Shown in pieces: positions 28,119-37,188 of a stretch of DNA of 64,000 bases. Positions within the stretch are counted from its first letter, which is position 1, and each line of letters begins with the position of its first letter. The stretch comes from CAHJWO01 sp964245885 (GTDB taxonomy: Bacteria > Verrucomicrobiota > Verrucomicrobiia > Chthoniobacterales > SZAS-18): positions 1 to 64,000 of the forward strand of contig CAXTOX010000001.1 in assembly GCA_964245885.1 (NCBI GenBank). Reading direction: 5' to 3'. A program made the position numbers and the translations under genes. Under the pieces are notes generated by a model. It searched no databases and was not told where the DNA came from. It saw only the letters and a list, made by a program, of their open reading frames with translations.

Positions 28119-30680
28119 TTGAACCATCCACTTCTCAAATACGGTAGTTTCCTCGCGTGTCTGTGCTTCGCCGGTACCAGCCACTTGTCCGCCCAGACCA
28201 GCGCCTCCACTGGCCCCGGACCGACCAACGAACAATCCGGCGACGCTTCCGCCTCGTCGCGCGTCACGATCACGGAGACGCCTTTGGAGGAATCCGTCCT
28301 GCCGACCGTGCGGCCCTACACCTCGGCGTTCGGGTTGGACAACAACATCCTCGACGTGCCGCGCAACGTCACCATCATCTCGCGCGAACAGCTCGACACG
28401 GTGGACATCCAGGACGTGCGCGATTTCTCCAAGCTCACGTCCAGTTCCTACACGACGACCAACTTCGGCGCGCCCGCCAATCCCAGCATCCGCGGCCAGA
28501 CGGCCGACACCTTCACCAACGGCCTGCGCACGGGCATCACCAGCAACGGCAACGGCCTGCCCATCGACTTCAACGCCATCGAGAGCGTGTCGATCCTCAA
28601 GGGACCCGCGCCCGTCATCTACGGCCCCAGCCCGTACGTGGGTGGATTCGTCAACTTCACGACCAAGCAGCCGTACTTCGACAAGTGGCAGGGCTTCGTC
28701 GGCACGACCATCGGCGAATACGACCAGTTCCGCTGGACCGGCGACGTGAGCGGGCCGCTCATCAAGAACAAGCTGGCGCTGCGCATCAGTTATTCGGGCG
28801 AGGAGAGCGGCAGCTACTACCAGAACGGCCACAAGAACACCGAGGCCATTTATTTTGCGCTCGCCGCCACGCCGCTGCCCTGGTACTCGGCGACGCTGAC
28901 CAGCGAATTCTTCATCGCCGACTACACGGAGAACTTCGGCTTCAACCGGCCCACGCAAAACCTCATCAACAACAACAAGTACATCGTCGGCACGCCGCTT
29001 GACTCCGCCACGGGCCTGCCGCTCGCCTATCCCGCCGGCGTCGAATCGGGCTTCAACTTCATCCCCACCGGCACCACGGTGAACATCGGCTCGGGTGACG
29101 GCCGCAAGCAGCGCCTGCTCGCCACGGGCGACGGTTCACTGGGCCGCAGCGACACGATCACGCTCGTCCAGACCGCGCGCATCAACGACCACTTGAGCAT
29201 CGTCAACAGCAGCCTGGGCCTCATCATCGACCGCACGACGCGCTCCTCGTACCGCTACCAGGAACAGGAGCCGAACAACATCGCCATCGAGAACCGCACC
29301 GAAGCGCGGCTGAACTTCGACGTGCCCTTCGGCGGCGGCGGGTACGTGCGCAGCGCCCCGGCCGACAGCCCCAAGGACGGCAAGGGCGCGGACAAGGACG
29401 CCAAGGCAGTGGCCGACAACATGAAGGCGTCCCAGCCCTTTAAGATCGGCAACCAGATCAACGCCGGCTTCGATTTCCGCTACCAGCACATCGTCGGCGT
29501 GGATGACTTCTACCACGAGCCGGCCAACGCGTACGACATCACCGGCGATCCCAACCTGATCCGCTTCCCGATCACCAAGGTGGTCAGCGGCTTCAACGCG
29601 TCCATCCCCTACGGGGTCGGCTATGCGACGCCGGGCGGCAACTACGGCTTCGACCCCGTGACGGGCAACATCTACAACGCCGGCCCGGACACGAACGACT
29701 CGTTCCTGTACGATTACGCGGTCTTCTTCCAGCACCAGATCGACTTCGGCAAATACGTCAGCCTGTTCTACGGCGGACGCGGCGACCTTTATTACGTCAG
29801 CGACCGCGACCCGGTCGCGCCGATCGGCTTCCCGCGCGTGGACGACAGCATCCTGACGGGCCTGGGCAACACGAACGTCAGCCCCGTGCTGCACGTCACC
29901 GACAAGGTATCGCTGTACTTCACCTTCAACTACAATCAGGCCACCCAGCAGTTCAACGGCGGCGGCATCGCGCCGGCCACCGGCGGGCAGTCGTTCACCA
30001 CGACGCAGTTCCACAACGAGAGCATCCTCTACGAGGCCGGCTTCAAGGCCAGCCTGCTCAAGGACACGCTCTTCGTCAACGGCGCGGTCTTCCGCCAGAC
30101 GCGCAACACCCCGCAGCAGACCGGCGCGGACGAGATCGTCAACGTCAAGGGCGTGGAACTGGAAGCGAACTACCAGCCGAATCGCCACTTCTACGCCACG
30201 GCGGGCTACACGTTCCTGTCGAGTTACTATTATGCCGCCAGCGGGTTGTTCGAGACGACGAGCAGCCCCGTGGACGTGGGTACGACGACGATCACCCTAG
30301 CCAACGGACAGACGGTGACGGGCAAGTTCACGCCGGACTTCTACACGCTGCCCGTCGGCAACTACCGGCAGCCCGGCGTGCCGCAGCACCTGTTCAACTT
30401 CGTGACTTCCTACAAGACGGACTTTGGGTTGGGAGCGTCGTTGGACGGCACGGTGACCAGCACGATCTTCAACGACTACGGCGGCCAACTGAAGATCCCC
30501 TGGCAGTACACGCTCGACGCGAGTGTTTTCTACACGTTCAAAAACGTGCAGGTGACGCTGGCGGTCCTGAACTTCACCGACCAGAAAAACTGGGCTCCGC
30601 CGAACCCGACCTACGGCAACGATTCCATCCTGGCCGACCTGCCCCTGCGCGTGGAAGGCTCGGTGAAGATCCGGTTCTAA
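28119..30680 (+). CDS. TonB-dependent outer-membrane receptor
   Basis: An 853-residue receptor that imports a scarce solute across the outer membrane. A signal peptide (GSFLACLCFAGTSHLSA) leads into a plug domain with VPRNVTIISREQLDTVDIQD, then RGQTADTFTNGLRT and SILKGPAPVIYGPSPYVGGF. A ~22-strand barrel follows, ending VEGSVKIRF. A charged, lysine/aspartate-rich insert near residues 415-435 is probably an external loop. The only in-frame start is a TTG at 28119; there is no ATG before the signal. It lies between two exported nucleoside-acting proteins, so nucleosides, bases or ureides are plausible ligands. This is inference from context only; siderophore-type receptors share the same fold. 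Confidence 0.9.
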   Translation: MNHPLLKYGSFLACLCFAGTSHLSAQTSASTGPGPTNEQSGDASASSRVTITETPLEESVLPTVRPYTSAFGLDNNILDVPRNVTIISREQLDTVDIQDVRDFSKLTSSSYTTTNFGAPANPSIRGQTADTFTNGLRTGITSNGNGLPIDFNAIESVSILKGPAPVIYGPSPYVGGFVNFTTKQPYFDKWQGFVGTTIGEYDQFRWTGDVSGPLIKNKLALRISYSGEESGSYYQNGHKNTEAIYFALAATPLPWYSATLTSEFFIADYTENFGFNRPTQNLINNNKYIVGTPLDSATGLPLAYPAGVESGFNFIPTGTTVNIGSGDGRKQRLLATGDGSLGRSDTITLVQTARINDHLSIVNSSLGLIIDRTTRSSYRYQEQEPNNIAIENRTEARLNFDVPFGGGGYVRSAPADSPKDGKGADKDAKAVADNMKASQPFKIGNQINAGFDFRYQHIVGVDDFYHEPANAYDITGDPNLIRFPITKVVSGFNASIPYGVGYATPGGNYGFDPVTGNIYNAGPDTNDSFLYDYAVFFQHQIDFGKYVSLFYGGRGDLYYVSDRDPVAPIGFPRVDDSILTGLGNTNVSPVLHVTDKVSLYFTFNYNQATQQFNGGGIAPATGGQSFTTTQFHNESILYEAGFKASLLKDTLFVNGAVFRQTRNTPQQTGADEIVNVKGVELEANYQPNRHFYATAGYTFLSSYYYAASGLFETTSSPVDVGTTTITLANGQTVTGKFTPDFYTLPVGNYRQPGVPQHLFNFVTSYKTDFGLGASLDGTVTSTIFNDYGGQLKIPWQYTLDASVFYTFKNVQVTLAVLNFTDQKNWAPPNPTYGNDSILADLPLRVEGSVKIRF

Positions 30681-30706
30681 ACGACCGCGGGTCGAAAATT
30701 ACCACC

Positions 30707-30744
30707 GGGGCGGAAGTTCAGTACATAATCTGGACTTTCGCCCC
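30707..30744 (+). promoter_or_regulatory. Conserved 38-nt leader hairpin, copy B
   Basis: A 38-base hairpin with a 15-bp stem (two G-T pairs) and an 8-base loop TACATAAT, followed by GAAAGTTTT. It begins 26 bases after the receptor stop and ends 21 bases before the ATG of the NUP-family gene. Length, outer stem and tail match the element at 26741-26778. It could also serve as a weak terminator for the receptor gene, but the copy ahead of a divergently transcribed gene argues for a role tied to the downstream gene. Confidence 0.6.
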
Positions 30745-30765
30745 GAAAGTTTTCGTCTCCAGACC

Positions 30766-31860
30766 ATGTGGATGACAACGTTTCGGAAACAATCACGCTG
30801 GTTTGCCGCCGCGTCGCTGCTGCTGGCGTTTTGCTCCGGTGGATTCGCCCAGGAAACGCCTGCCAAACCCATGAAGGTCAAGGTCGTGGTCGTCGCCATG
30901 TTCGAACCCGGCGCGGACACCGGCGACGTGCCGGGCGAATTCCAGTTCTGGTTTGAGCGCGAAAAACTGACTCACCGCTACCCTGCGCCGGCCGCGTTCC
31001 ACGACATCATGGCCAACGACGACGGCGTGGTCGGGATCGTCACCGGGGTCGGCACGGCGCGCTCGGCTTCCACCGTGATGGCCGTCGGCACCGATGCGAG
31101 GTTCGATTTTTCAGAGGCCTACTGGCTGGTGGCCGGCATCGCGGGAGTGGACCCCGCCGACGCGAGCCTGGGCAGCGCGGCCTGGGCGGAATGGGTCGTG
31201 GACGGCGACCTGGCCCACGAGATCGACGCGCGCGAAATGCCGAAGGATTGGAAGACGCCCTTCGTGCCGCTGCAGGCTTCTTCACCCTATCCGGAGCCGC
31301 GCGCGAAGACGGCGGAAGGCTGCACGGTCATGTATCATCTCAACGCCGGGCTGCGCGACTGGGCTTACGAACTGACTAAGGACACGCCTCTCCTGGAAAA
31401 CGAAAAGATGAAGACCAGCCGGGCGCGCTACACCGAGACGCCCGCCGCGCAGAGGCCGCCGTTTGTGCTGAAGGGCGACACGCTTTCGTCGAGCACGTTC
31501 TGGCACGGCAAGCTCATGGACGAGTGGGCCAACGACTGGGTGAAATACTGGACGGAAGGCGCGGGAAACTTCGCCACCACGGCGATGGAAGACACCGGGA
31601 CGATGCAATCGCTGACCAGCCTGGCGAAGGCCGGCCGGGTGGACCTGCGCCGGGTGATGGTCCTGCGGACGGCGAGCAACTACGACCGCCAGCCGCCGGG
31701 ACGGACCGCGGCGGAGAACCTCGCCGAGGAAAACGAAGGACTGTATTCCGCGTACGTTCCCAGCCTGGAGGCCGCCTACCGGGTGGGCAGCGCGGTCGTT
31801 CACGAACTCACCGGCCACTGGGACAAGCACGAGACCACCGTGCCCGGCGGGCAGCCATGA
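30766..31860 (+). CDS. Purine nucleoside permease (NUP) family protein, exported
   Basis: A 364-residue exported protein (signal FAAASLLLAFCSGGFA) of the NUP family. The name comes from a fungal purine nucleoside transporter, although the fold is that of nucleoside phosphorylases rather than a membrane carrier. Visible family blocks are VVVVAMFEPGADTGDVPGEF, the NDDGVVGIVTGVGTARSAST stretch, YWLVAGIAGVDPADASLG and ATTAMEDTGT, which holds a nucleoside-binding-type acidic patch. No transmembrane helices occur after the signal. It likely binds or cleaves purine nucleosides in the periplasm. It shares its leader hairpin type with the nucleosidase gene at 26822. Confidence 0.88.
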   Translation: MWMTTFRKQSRWFAAASLLLAFCSGGFAQETPAKPMKVKVVVVAMFEPGADTGDVPGEFQFWFEREKLTHRYPAPAAFHDIMANDDGVVGIVTGVGTARSASTVMAVGTDARFDFSEAYWLVAGIAGVDPADASLGSAAWAEWVVDGDLAHEIDAREMPKDWKTPFVPLQASSPYPEPRAKTAEGCTVMYHLNAGLRDWAYELTKDTPLLENEKMKTSRARYTETPAAQRPPFVLKGDTLSSSTFWHGKLMDEWANDWVKYWTEGAGNFATTAMEDTGTMQSLTSLAKAGRVDLRRVMVLRTASNYDRQPPGRTAAENLAEENEGLYSAYVPSLEAAYRVGSAVVHELTGHWDKHETTVPGGQP

Positions 31861-31920
31861 TTCTTGGGCATCGGGAGGAACAAGGCGTGACCGGGTAATT
31901 CTTTGCACCCGCACGACTTC

Positions 31921-32140
31921 CGGAGCCCCGGCAGGAGCGCAAGATTTTAGCCCACGGCGCAAGCCGTGGGGAACAAGGACAACAGGGAACAAGCCCCGGC
32001 AGGGGCGTAAGAAAAGGTGCTGGCCATTCAGGACCACGAGGCGTGCCTTTCTTACGCCCCTGCCGGGGCTATGCGATTAAGGCGTGTTGACCCACGGCTC
32101 ACGCCGTGGGCTAAAGTCTTACGCCCCTGCCGGGGCTCCG
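31921..32140. repeat. Nested double-palindrome repeat block
   Basis: Copies of the double palindrome face each other: an outer inverted pair (about 31921-31970 against 32088-32140, both ending in CCGGAG/CTCCGG) and an inner pair of GCCCCTGCCGGGGCT units around 32000-32070. The block separates the NUP gene from the convergent HPRT gene and fills most of the 290-base gap. Confidence 0.88.
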
Positions 32141-32150
32141 GAATGAACGC

Positions 32151-32738
32151 TTAGGCCGTGGGAAGCTCGTCCGCGCTTTCTTCGGCTCGCAACTTCGCCA
32201 TTCCCTGCTCAATGACCTCTTCACTCAGCACGCCGATGCAGGGCAGGTTGCGGTAATGCTCCATGAAATCGAGCCCGTAGCCGACGACGAATTCATCGGC
32301 GATGTCGAACCCGACGTAATCCGCCTCGACGGGTTTTTCGCGCACCCGGTTTTTGCGCAGCAACACGCCGATCTTCAGGCTCACGGGGTTGAGTTGCAGC
32401 AGGCGTTCGCGGACCGCGTGGAGGGTGAAGCCGCCGTCGAGGATGTCGTCGACCACGAGGACGTGGCGGCCGGTGATCTCGGGCATGTTTGTCTGGTCGA
32501 ACGTCACCACTCCCGTGCTCCGGTGGCCCGAGTAGCTGGACACGCTCAGGCAATCGACGTGCAAGGGAATCGGGATGCGCCGCAGCAGGTCGCCGAGAAA
32601 CATGAACGAGCCGTTGAGCACGGCGACGACGGTCAGGTCCTTGTCGCGGTAGTCCCAGGTGATCTGGTGCGCCATTTCGTCGAGCCGGCTGAGGACCGTG
32701 CTCTCGTGGAAAAGGATGCGGCTGAGATCGGCGAGCAT
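32151..32738 (-). CDS. hpt: Hypoxanthine (guanine) phosphoribosyltransferase
   Basis: A 195-residue cytoplasmic enzyme that makes IMP or GMP from hypoxanthine or guanine and PRPP. The PRPP-binding loop is HVLVVDDILDGGFTL; the usual threonine after the acidic pair region is altered (DILDGGFT for D-I/L-D-T-G-x-T), so substrate affinity may differ. The N-terminal VVAVLNGSFMFLGDLLRRI and the C-terminal DYVGFDIADEFVVGYGLDF, which stacks the purine base, are classic. The ATG at 32738 was chosen; the upstream extension is a translation of the AAAATGC repeat. It offers salvage as the alternative to the degradation genes alongside. Confidence 0.92.
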   Translation of the reverse strand: MLADLSRILFHESTVLSRLDEMAHQITWDYRDKDLTVVAVLNGSFMFLGDLLRRIPIPLHVDCLSVSSYSGHRSTGVVTFDQTNMPEITGRHVLVVDDILDGGFTLHAVRERLLQLNPVSLKIGVLLRKNRVREKPVEADYVGFDIADEFVVGYGLDFMEHYRNLPCIGVLSEEVIEQGMAKLRAEESADELPTA

Positions 32739-32763
32739 GGTCCGCCCAAGCTGGCTGGGAACG

Positions 32764-32930
32764 GCGGAAAATGCAAAATGCAAAATGCAAAAGTCAGAAA
32801 TCAGCAGAGCTTGGCGCGGTGATAGGAGAAAAAGCACATCGGCAAACACCGGGGATTCACAAAGGGAAGGAGATGCGGCGTCTCTCCTCTGGACTTTTGC
32901 ATTTTGCATTCTGCATTTTGCATTCTCTGC
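32764..32930. repeat. Inverted repeat with iterated GCAAAAT arms
   Basis: The left arm (32764-32795) iterates AAAATGC three times and the right arm (32892-32930) iterates GCATTTT as its reverse complement. The centre holds a smaller hairpin around GGAGATGCGGCGTCTCTCC. It lies in the divergent gap between hpt and guaD, so it overlaps their promoters. Confidence 0.92.
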
Positions 32931-32973
32931 GGTCCCACTTGCCCTTTCCGCCGCGAACCGGTATCCCATCTCC

Positions 32974-33456
32974 ATGCCAGCGCAAAAGGGGGCGGAGGAT
33001 TTCATGCGCGATGCCATCGCGGCCGCGTTCGCGGGGATGCGCAACCACGCGGGCGGACCGTTCGGAGCCGTGATCGTGCGCGACGGCGAGATCATCGCGC
33101 GGGGGTGCAACGAGGTGACATCCTCCCACGATCCCACCGCGCACGCCGAGGTGGTGGCAATCCGGGCGGCGGCGCGGATGCTCGGAACGCATTCGCTGGC
33201 CGGTTGCACGATTTACGCGAGTTGTGAGCCGTGCCCGATGTGTCTGGCGGCAATCTACTGGGCGCGGCTGGAGCGGTTGTTTTTCGCGTGTACCCGTGCG
33301 GACGCCGCGGCGGCCGGGTTCGACGACGAAGTGTTCTACCAGGAAATCGCCAAGCCTCTGGACGAACGCTCCGTCCCCGCCGCCCCGTTGCTGCGGGACG
33401 AAGCGTGGACGGTGATGCAGGAATGGATTGCCAAGCCCGACAAGACCCCGTACTAA
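32974..33456 (+). CDS. guaD: Guanine deaminase
   Basis: Converts guanine to xanthine. The 160-residue protein belongs to the cytidine-deaminase fold and matches the small bacterial GuaD type. It has GGPFGAVIVRDGEIIARG, the zinc-site TAHAEVVAIR with its catalytic glutamate, and CEPCPMCLAAIYWAR with two zinc cysteines. It then has the GuaD-specific AAGFDDEVFYQEIAKP, and ends in a tyrosine as the swapped C-terminus of that family does. The start at 32974 leaves a short N-terminus of normal length. It feeds xanthine to the dehydrogenase at 42912. Confidence 0.93.
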   Translation: MPAQKGAEDFMRDAIAAAFAGMRNHAGGPFGAVIVRDGEIIARGCNEVTSSHDPTAHAEVVAIRAAARMLGTHSLAGCTIYASCEPCPMCLAAIYWARLERLFFACTRADAAAAGFDDEVFYQEIAKPLDERSVPAAPLLRDEAWTVMQEWIAKPDKTPY

Positions 33457-33457
33457 C

Positions 33458-33586
33458 GCGGAAGGCGGAAGAATGACCTCCACGGCTGTGACCGGGTTCC
33501 ATGGAGATCTTTAACCAACCACCCACCACGAACGCGGACCTCTGCCTTCTGCCTTCGGTCTTCTGACATTCCGCCTTCCGCCTTCC
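33458..33586. repeat. Inverted repeat with iterated GGAAGGC arms
   Basis: Arms at 33458-33475 and 33567-33586 are reverse complements built from GGAAGGCGGAA. It starts right at the guaD stop and ends one base before the ade start, so the right arm sits where a ribosome-binding site would be expected. Confidence 0.85.
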
Positions 33587-33587
33587 C

Positions 33588-35396
33588 ATGACCCGTTTTT
33601 CCGTCCCCACGCTGGCGTCACTGACCCGCGAACTGGCCGCCGTCGCCTCCGGCAGGCTCGCGCCCGAACTGGTCATCACCGGCGCGCGGGTGCTCTCGAC
33701 CTACACGGAGCGCATCCACGACGAACGCGAGTTGTGGATTCATCGGGGCCGGATCGCGGCGGTCAAGGCGGCGGGCGCCTGCCCCCGCGCGGCCGGGACG
33801 ACGTTCTACGATGCGCGCGGCGGGATCATCGCGCCGGGGCTGGTCGATCCGCACGTCCACATCGAGAGCAGCATGATGACCGCCTGCGCGTACGCGGAAG
33901 GAGCGTTGCTCAACGGCACGACGACCGTCTTTTGCGACAGCCACGAAATCGGCAACGTGCTCGATGTCGAGGGGATCGAGATGATGTTGGAAGACGCGCG
34001 GCAGGCTCCACTCTCGGTGTACCTGACGGTTCCCAGCACCGTGCCCGCCACGACGCCGGAACTCGAAACGGCCGGCGGCGACCTGACCGCGGAGAAGATC
34101 GGCGCGCTCTTCGACCGTTGGCCCGAGGCGGTGGCGTTGGGCGAGAAGATGGACTTCGTGCAGGTGGCCACCGGCGACGAACGCAGCCACGCGATCCTTG
34201 CCGCGGCGCTCTCGCGCGGGCGACCGGTGTGCGGACACGTCTACGGGCGGGAATTCGTCGCGGCCTACGCGGCCAGCGGCGTGACGGACACGCACGAGGC
34301 CATCGACCGGGACATCGCGGACGACTTTCTGGAAGCGGGCCTCTGGATTTTCCTGCGCGGCGGCCCGCCGACCACGCCGTGGCATTCGCTGCCCGAAGCC
34401 ATCAAGACGGTGACCGAACTCGGCGCGAACACGAAGCGCGTCTGCGTCTGCACGGACGACCGGGATGCCGACGACGTGTTCACCTTTGGGTTGGACTGGG
34501 TGACGCGGCAGGCGTTGAAGGCCGGGCTGCCGCCCGCGCGCGCGTGGAGCCTAGGTTCGCTGCACGCCGCCACGCGCTACGGCCTGGACGGGGAAATCGG
34601 CGGCCTGGGCGGCGGCCGCCGGGCCGACCTCGTGCTGCTCAACGACGCCCTCGAACCGCGGAGCACCTGGTACGGTGGTCAGCTCGTGGTCGACGACCGC
34701 AAAATCACCCCTCTGCTCGACGCGGCGCTCAGCCGGCGTTACCAGTATCCGGTCGCCGCCTACCGCACGGTTCACTGCGCACCCGCCGCCGGGTTGGAGT
34801 TGGCGCCGCCGCTGCCGTCCGGCCCGGTGATCGCCAACGTCATCCGCACCCCGCTGCCGGGGATCATCCTTTCCCACGAGCGGGTCGAGCTAACTCCCAT
34901 CGGCGGCTGGCCGGAACTGCTCGCAAAGCACGAGCTTTGCCATGTGGCGGTCATTGAGCGCCATGGCCGTTCGGCGGGCAGCGTCGCGCATGGGTTCCTG
35001 ATGGATTTCGGCCTGCGCGAGGGAGCCGTGGCCAGCAGCGTGGGGCATGATTCGCATAACCTGCTCGTCGCCGGCACGAACGAGGCCGACATGCGCGTGG
35101 CGGTCGCGGCGTTGCAGGCAAAACAGGGCGGCGTGTGCGTCGTGCGCGGCGGGCAGGTGCTGGCAATGGTGGACCTGCCGATTGCGGGTTTGCTGTCCGA
35201 CAAGCGTGCCACGGCCGTTGCTGGGGAGGTCGCCACGCTCAAGCGCGCCTGGAACGAGGTCGGCTGCACGCTGCCGTTCATGGGTTTCAACCTGATCCCG
35301 CTCTCCGTCATCCCGGCGATCCGGCTGACCGACAAGGGGCTGGTGCTCGTGCCGGAGATGCGGATCGTGCCGTTGTTCGAGCCGACGGTGGGATAG
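33588..35396 (+). CDS. ade: Adenine deaminase
   Basis: Amidohydrolase of 602 residues that turns adenine into hypoxanthine and ammonia. The metal-site block is VDPHVHIESSMMT, followed by FCDSHEIGNVLDVEGIEMM. A second half carries HELCHVAVIERHGRS, then GAVASSVGHDSHNLLVAGTNE, which is typical of the Ade subfamily rather than other amidohydrolases. The length is normal for the family. The start codon follows the right arm of the GGAAGGC inverted repeat by one base, so translation may depend on opening that hairpin. Confidence 0.95.
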   Translation: MTRFSVPTLASLTRELAAVASGRLAPELVITGARVLSTYTERIHDERELWIHRGRIAAVKAAGACPRAAGTTFYDARGGIIAPGLVDPHVHIESSMMTACAYAEGALLNGTTTVFCDSHEIGNVLDVEGIEMMLEDARQAPLSVYLTVPSTVPATTPELETAGGDLTAEKIGALFDRWPEAVALGEKMDFVQVATGDERSHAILAAALSRGRPVCGHVYGREFVAAYAASGVTDTHEAIDRDIADDFLEAGLWIFLRGGPPTTPWHSLPEAIKTVTELGANTKRVCVCTDDRDADDVFTFGLDWVTRQALKAGLPPARAWSLGSLHAATRYGLDGEIGGLGGGRRADLVLLNDALEPRSTWYGGQLVVDDRKITPLLDAALSRRYQYPVAAYRTVHCAPAAGLELAPPLPSGPVIANVIRTPLPGIILSHERVELTPIGGWPELLAKHELCHVAVIERHGRSAGSVAHGFLMDFGLREGAVASSVGHDSHNLLVAGTNEADMRVAVAALQAKQGGVCVVRGGQVLAMVDLPIAGLLSDKRATAVAGEVATLKRAWNEVGCTLPFMGFNLIPLSVIPAIRLTDKGLVLVPEMRIVPLFEPTVG

Positions 35397-35453
35397 CTGA
35401 CAGATGGCTACGTCAGCCAGTTTTCTACCCGCAGCCCGGCAAAGGCACATTCC

Positions 35454-36275
35454 TCAGGTGTTCGGAGCAGGCCCGCGCAAATGCCCGCCCGCCGCGCCGC
35501 GCATGACCTGGAAAATTTGCGCCAGCACGCTGACGGCGATTTCCGCCGGGGTCTCGGCGTGCAGGTCCAGGCCGAGCGGCGCGTACACGTCCGCCAGACG
35601 TTCCGCTGGGATTCCCGCCGCCTTGACCTCGTCGAGCGCCATCCGCACCTTGCGTCCGCTGCCCATCATGCCGAGATAACCCATCCCGCCGTGCCGGGTC
35701 GCTGCCAGCAGGCAATCGCGGTCAATCGGAAAACTGCGGCTGACCAGCGCCAGCGCCTCGTCGCGCCGCCAGTCGCGCGCGGCGATCCACTCGGACGGGG
35801 CCGTTTCTTTCACCGTGACAACCCCGGCGGGAACCTCGCCGAGCAGGTCCGCGCGGTCGTCGAGGACCGTGACGTGCCAGCCGCAAAGCACCGCCAGTCG
35901 GGCGATGGCCAGCCCGCAATGTCCCGCGCCGACGATGATAAGGGCTTCTGCCAGGATTTGCGGCTCAATGAGGACGGTGACCTCGCCGCCGCAGACCGCG
36001 CCAAAAGACTCGCTCAGGCCCTCGCGCAACGGGTAGGTTTTCAGCGTGGGCGTGCGGGCGTCGGCGGTGAGCGCGGCGAGGCTTGCCTCGATCACGAGCG
36101 ACTCCAGGCGTCCGCCGCCGACGGTGCCGGAAATCCGGCCCCCGGCGTAGACGAGCATCTTCGTCCCCGCCTCGCGCGGCGTGGAACCGCGCGCCGCCGC
36201 GACGGTGACGAGTGCGCAACGCTCGCGCCGCGCCCGCGCGTCGAGCAGTTCGCGCAACAGGTCGTCCGGGGTCAT
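35454..36275 (-). CDS. xdhC: Xanthine dehydrogenase accessory protein XdhC
   Basis: A 273-residue chaperone that binds the molybdenum cofactor, promotes its sulfuration and delivers it to xanthine dehydrogenase. Evidence is the N-terminal VAAARGSTPREAGTKMLV block, the cofactor-region cysteine in FGAVCGGEV, the Rossmann loop IIVGAGHCGLAIARLA and the C-terminal GYLGMMGSGRKVRMAL. Its ATG overlaps the urate oxidase stop by four bases, so it is translated with uricase. The enzyme it serves is encoded on the opposite strand at 42912. Confidence 0.94.
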   Translation of the reverse strand: MTPDDLLRELLDARARRERCALVTVAAARGSTPREAGTKMLVYAGGRISGTVGGGRLESLVIEASLAALTADARTPTLKTYPLREGLSESFGAVCGGEVTVLIEPQILAEALIIVGAGHCGLAIARLAVLCGWHVTVLDDRADLLGEVPAGVVTVKETAPSEWIAARDWRRDEALALVSRSFPIDRDCLLAATRHGGMGYLGMMGSGRKVRMALDEVKAAGIPAERLADVYAPLGLDLHAETPAEIAVSVLAQIFQVMRGAAGGHLRGPAPNT

Positions 36276-37117
36276 GCGCGGGTCAGCGTCGCCTCGATCT
36301 GGCCGTGCGGCTCGTCGGTGGGCAGGAAAATCTCGTGGCGGTTCTCCCGGCCGAATCGCGCGAGGTCGATGGGGAGGTAATGCTTGTTGGGCATCAGCAG
36401 GCGGACGCACTGGATCTGCGCGCAGGCGGCCAAGGCCGCTTCGCCCATCTGGTAGAGCGTGGTCTGGACGCTGGGACTGTGGTTGAGCGCGAAGGGCCGA
36501 AGCAACGCGGCAAGGATCGTCTCGTTGGCTTGGCGGTAGTCGGCCGGTTCGCCGTCCCAGACCCAAACCACGACGAGCGACGTGGCGAGGATCCGCTCAT
36601 CGGTTTCGGGCAGCGTGGTGAATTCGTCCTTGGGATAGTCCTTGAAGCTGGCGGCGGTCGATTTGAGGAGGAGCAGGTTGGCGACGCCCGACACGACGAT
36701 CGTGCTCTTGGCCGTCGCCACGATGTGCACGGTCGGACGCGCGCCCTGCGCGTGGACGAAGCTGTGCGGGTGCGGCGCGCCGTCGATGCGCAGCCGGTCC
36801 CAGACGCGTTCCCGGGTTTTGATCACGACTTTACCGACCTGCGGGTAACATTCCAGGAAATGCCGCGCCAGCGTGACGGCGAACCGTTCCGTCTCCTCGC
36901 CGAGCGTGTCCTTGGCGAGTGCATGGACGGTGTTTTTCATCGTGTCCGTGAGGATCACCTTCGAGTTGTCGCCGGAGGTGTAGGAGGACTCGAAGTCGCC
37001 GCTCAGCCGCACGGACACATCGAGTTCCTTGAGCGTGTGCGTCGCGCCGTCGCGCAGGACCTTGAGCACGCGCACGCGGGATTTGCCGTATTGATGGTTA
37101 ATCAGTTTTGCGCCCAT
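36272..37117 (-). CDS. Urate oxidase (cofactor-free uricase)
   Basis: Oxidises urate to 5-hydroxyisourate with oxygen. The 281-residue protein has both tunnel-fold halves and the active-site elements. These are the N-terminal YGKSRVRVLKV (catalytic lysine), SYTSGDNSKVILTDTMKNTV (catalytic threonine, binding aspartate), FVHAQGARPTVHI in the middle, and the late LMPNKHYLPIDL with the catalytic histidine. The length is close to that of other bacterial uricases. It is divergent from the OHCU decarboxylase gene across 71 bases, which must hold both promoters. Confidence 0.95.
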   Translation of the reverse strand: MGAKLINHQYGKSRVRVLKVLRDGATHTLKELDVSVRLSGDFESSYTSGDNSKVILTDTMKNTVHALAKDTLGEETERFAVTLARHFLECYPQVGKVVIKTRERVWDRLRIDGAPHPHSFVHAQGARPTVHIVATAKSTIVVSGVANLLLLKSTAASFKDYPKDEFTTLPETDERILATSLVVVWVWDGEPADYRQANETILAALLRPFALNHSPSVQTTLYQMGEAALAACAQIQCVRLLMPNKHYLPIDLARFGRENRHEIFLPTDEPHGQIEATLTRA

Positions 37118-37188
37118 GGATTTCTGTTTGCCGGATGCCTCGCGCGGTTATAAGCCTTTCCCGGAGGGGAACCCAGGGGAAATCTTCG

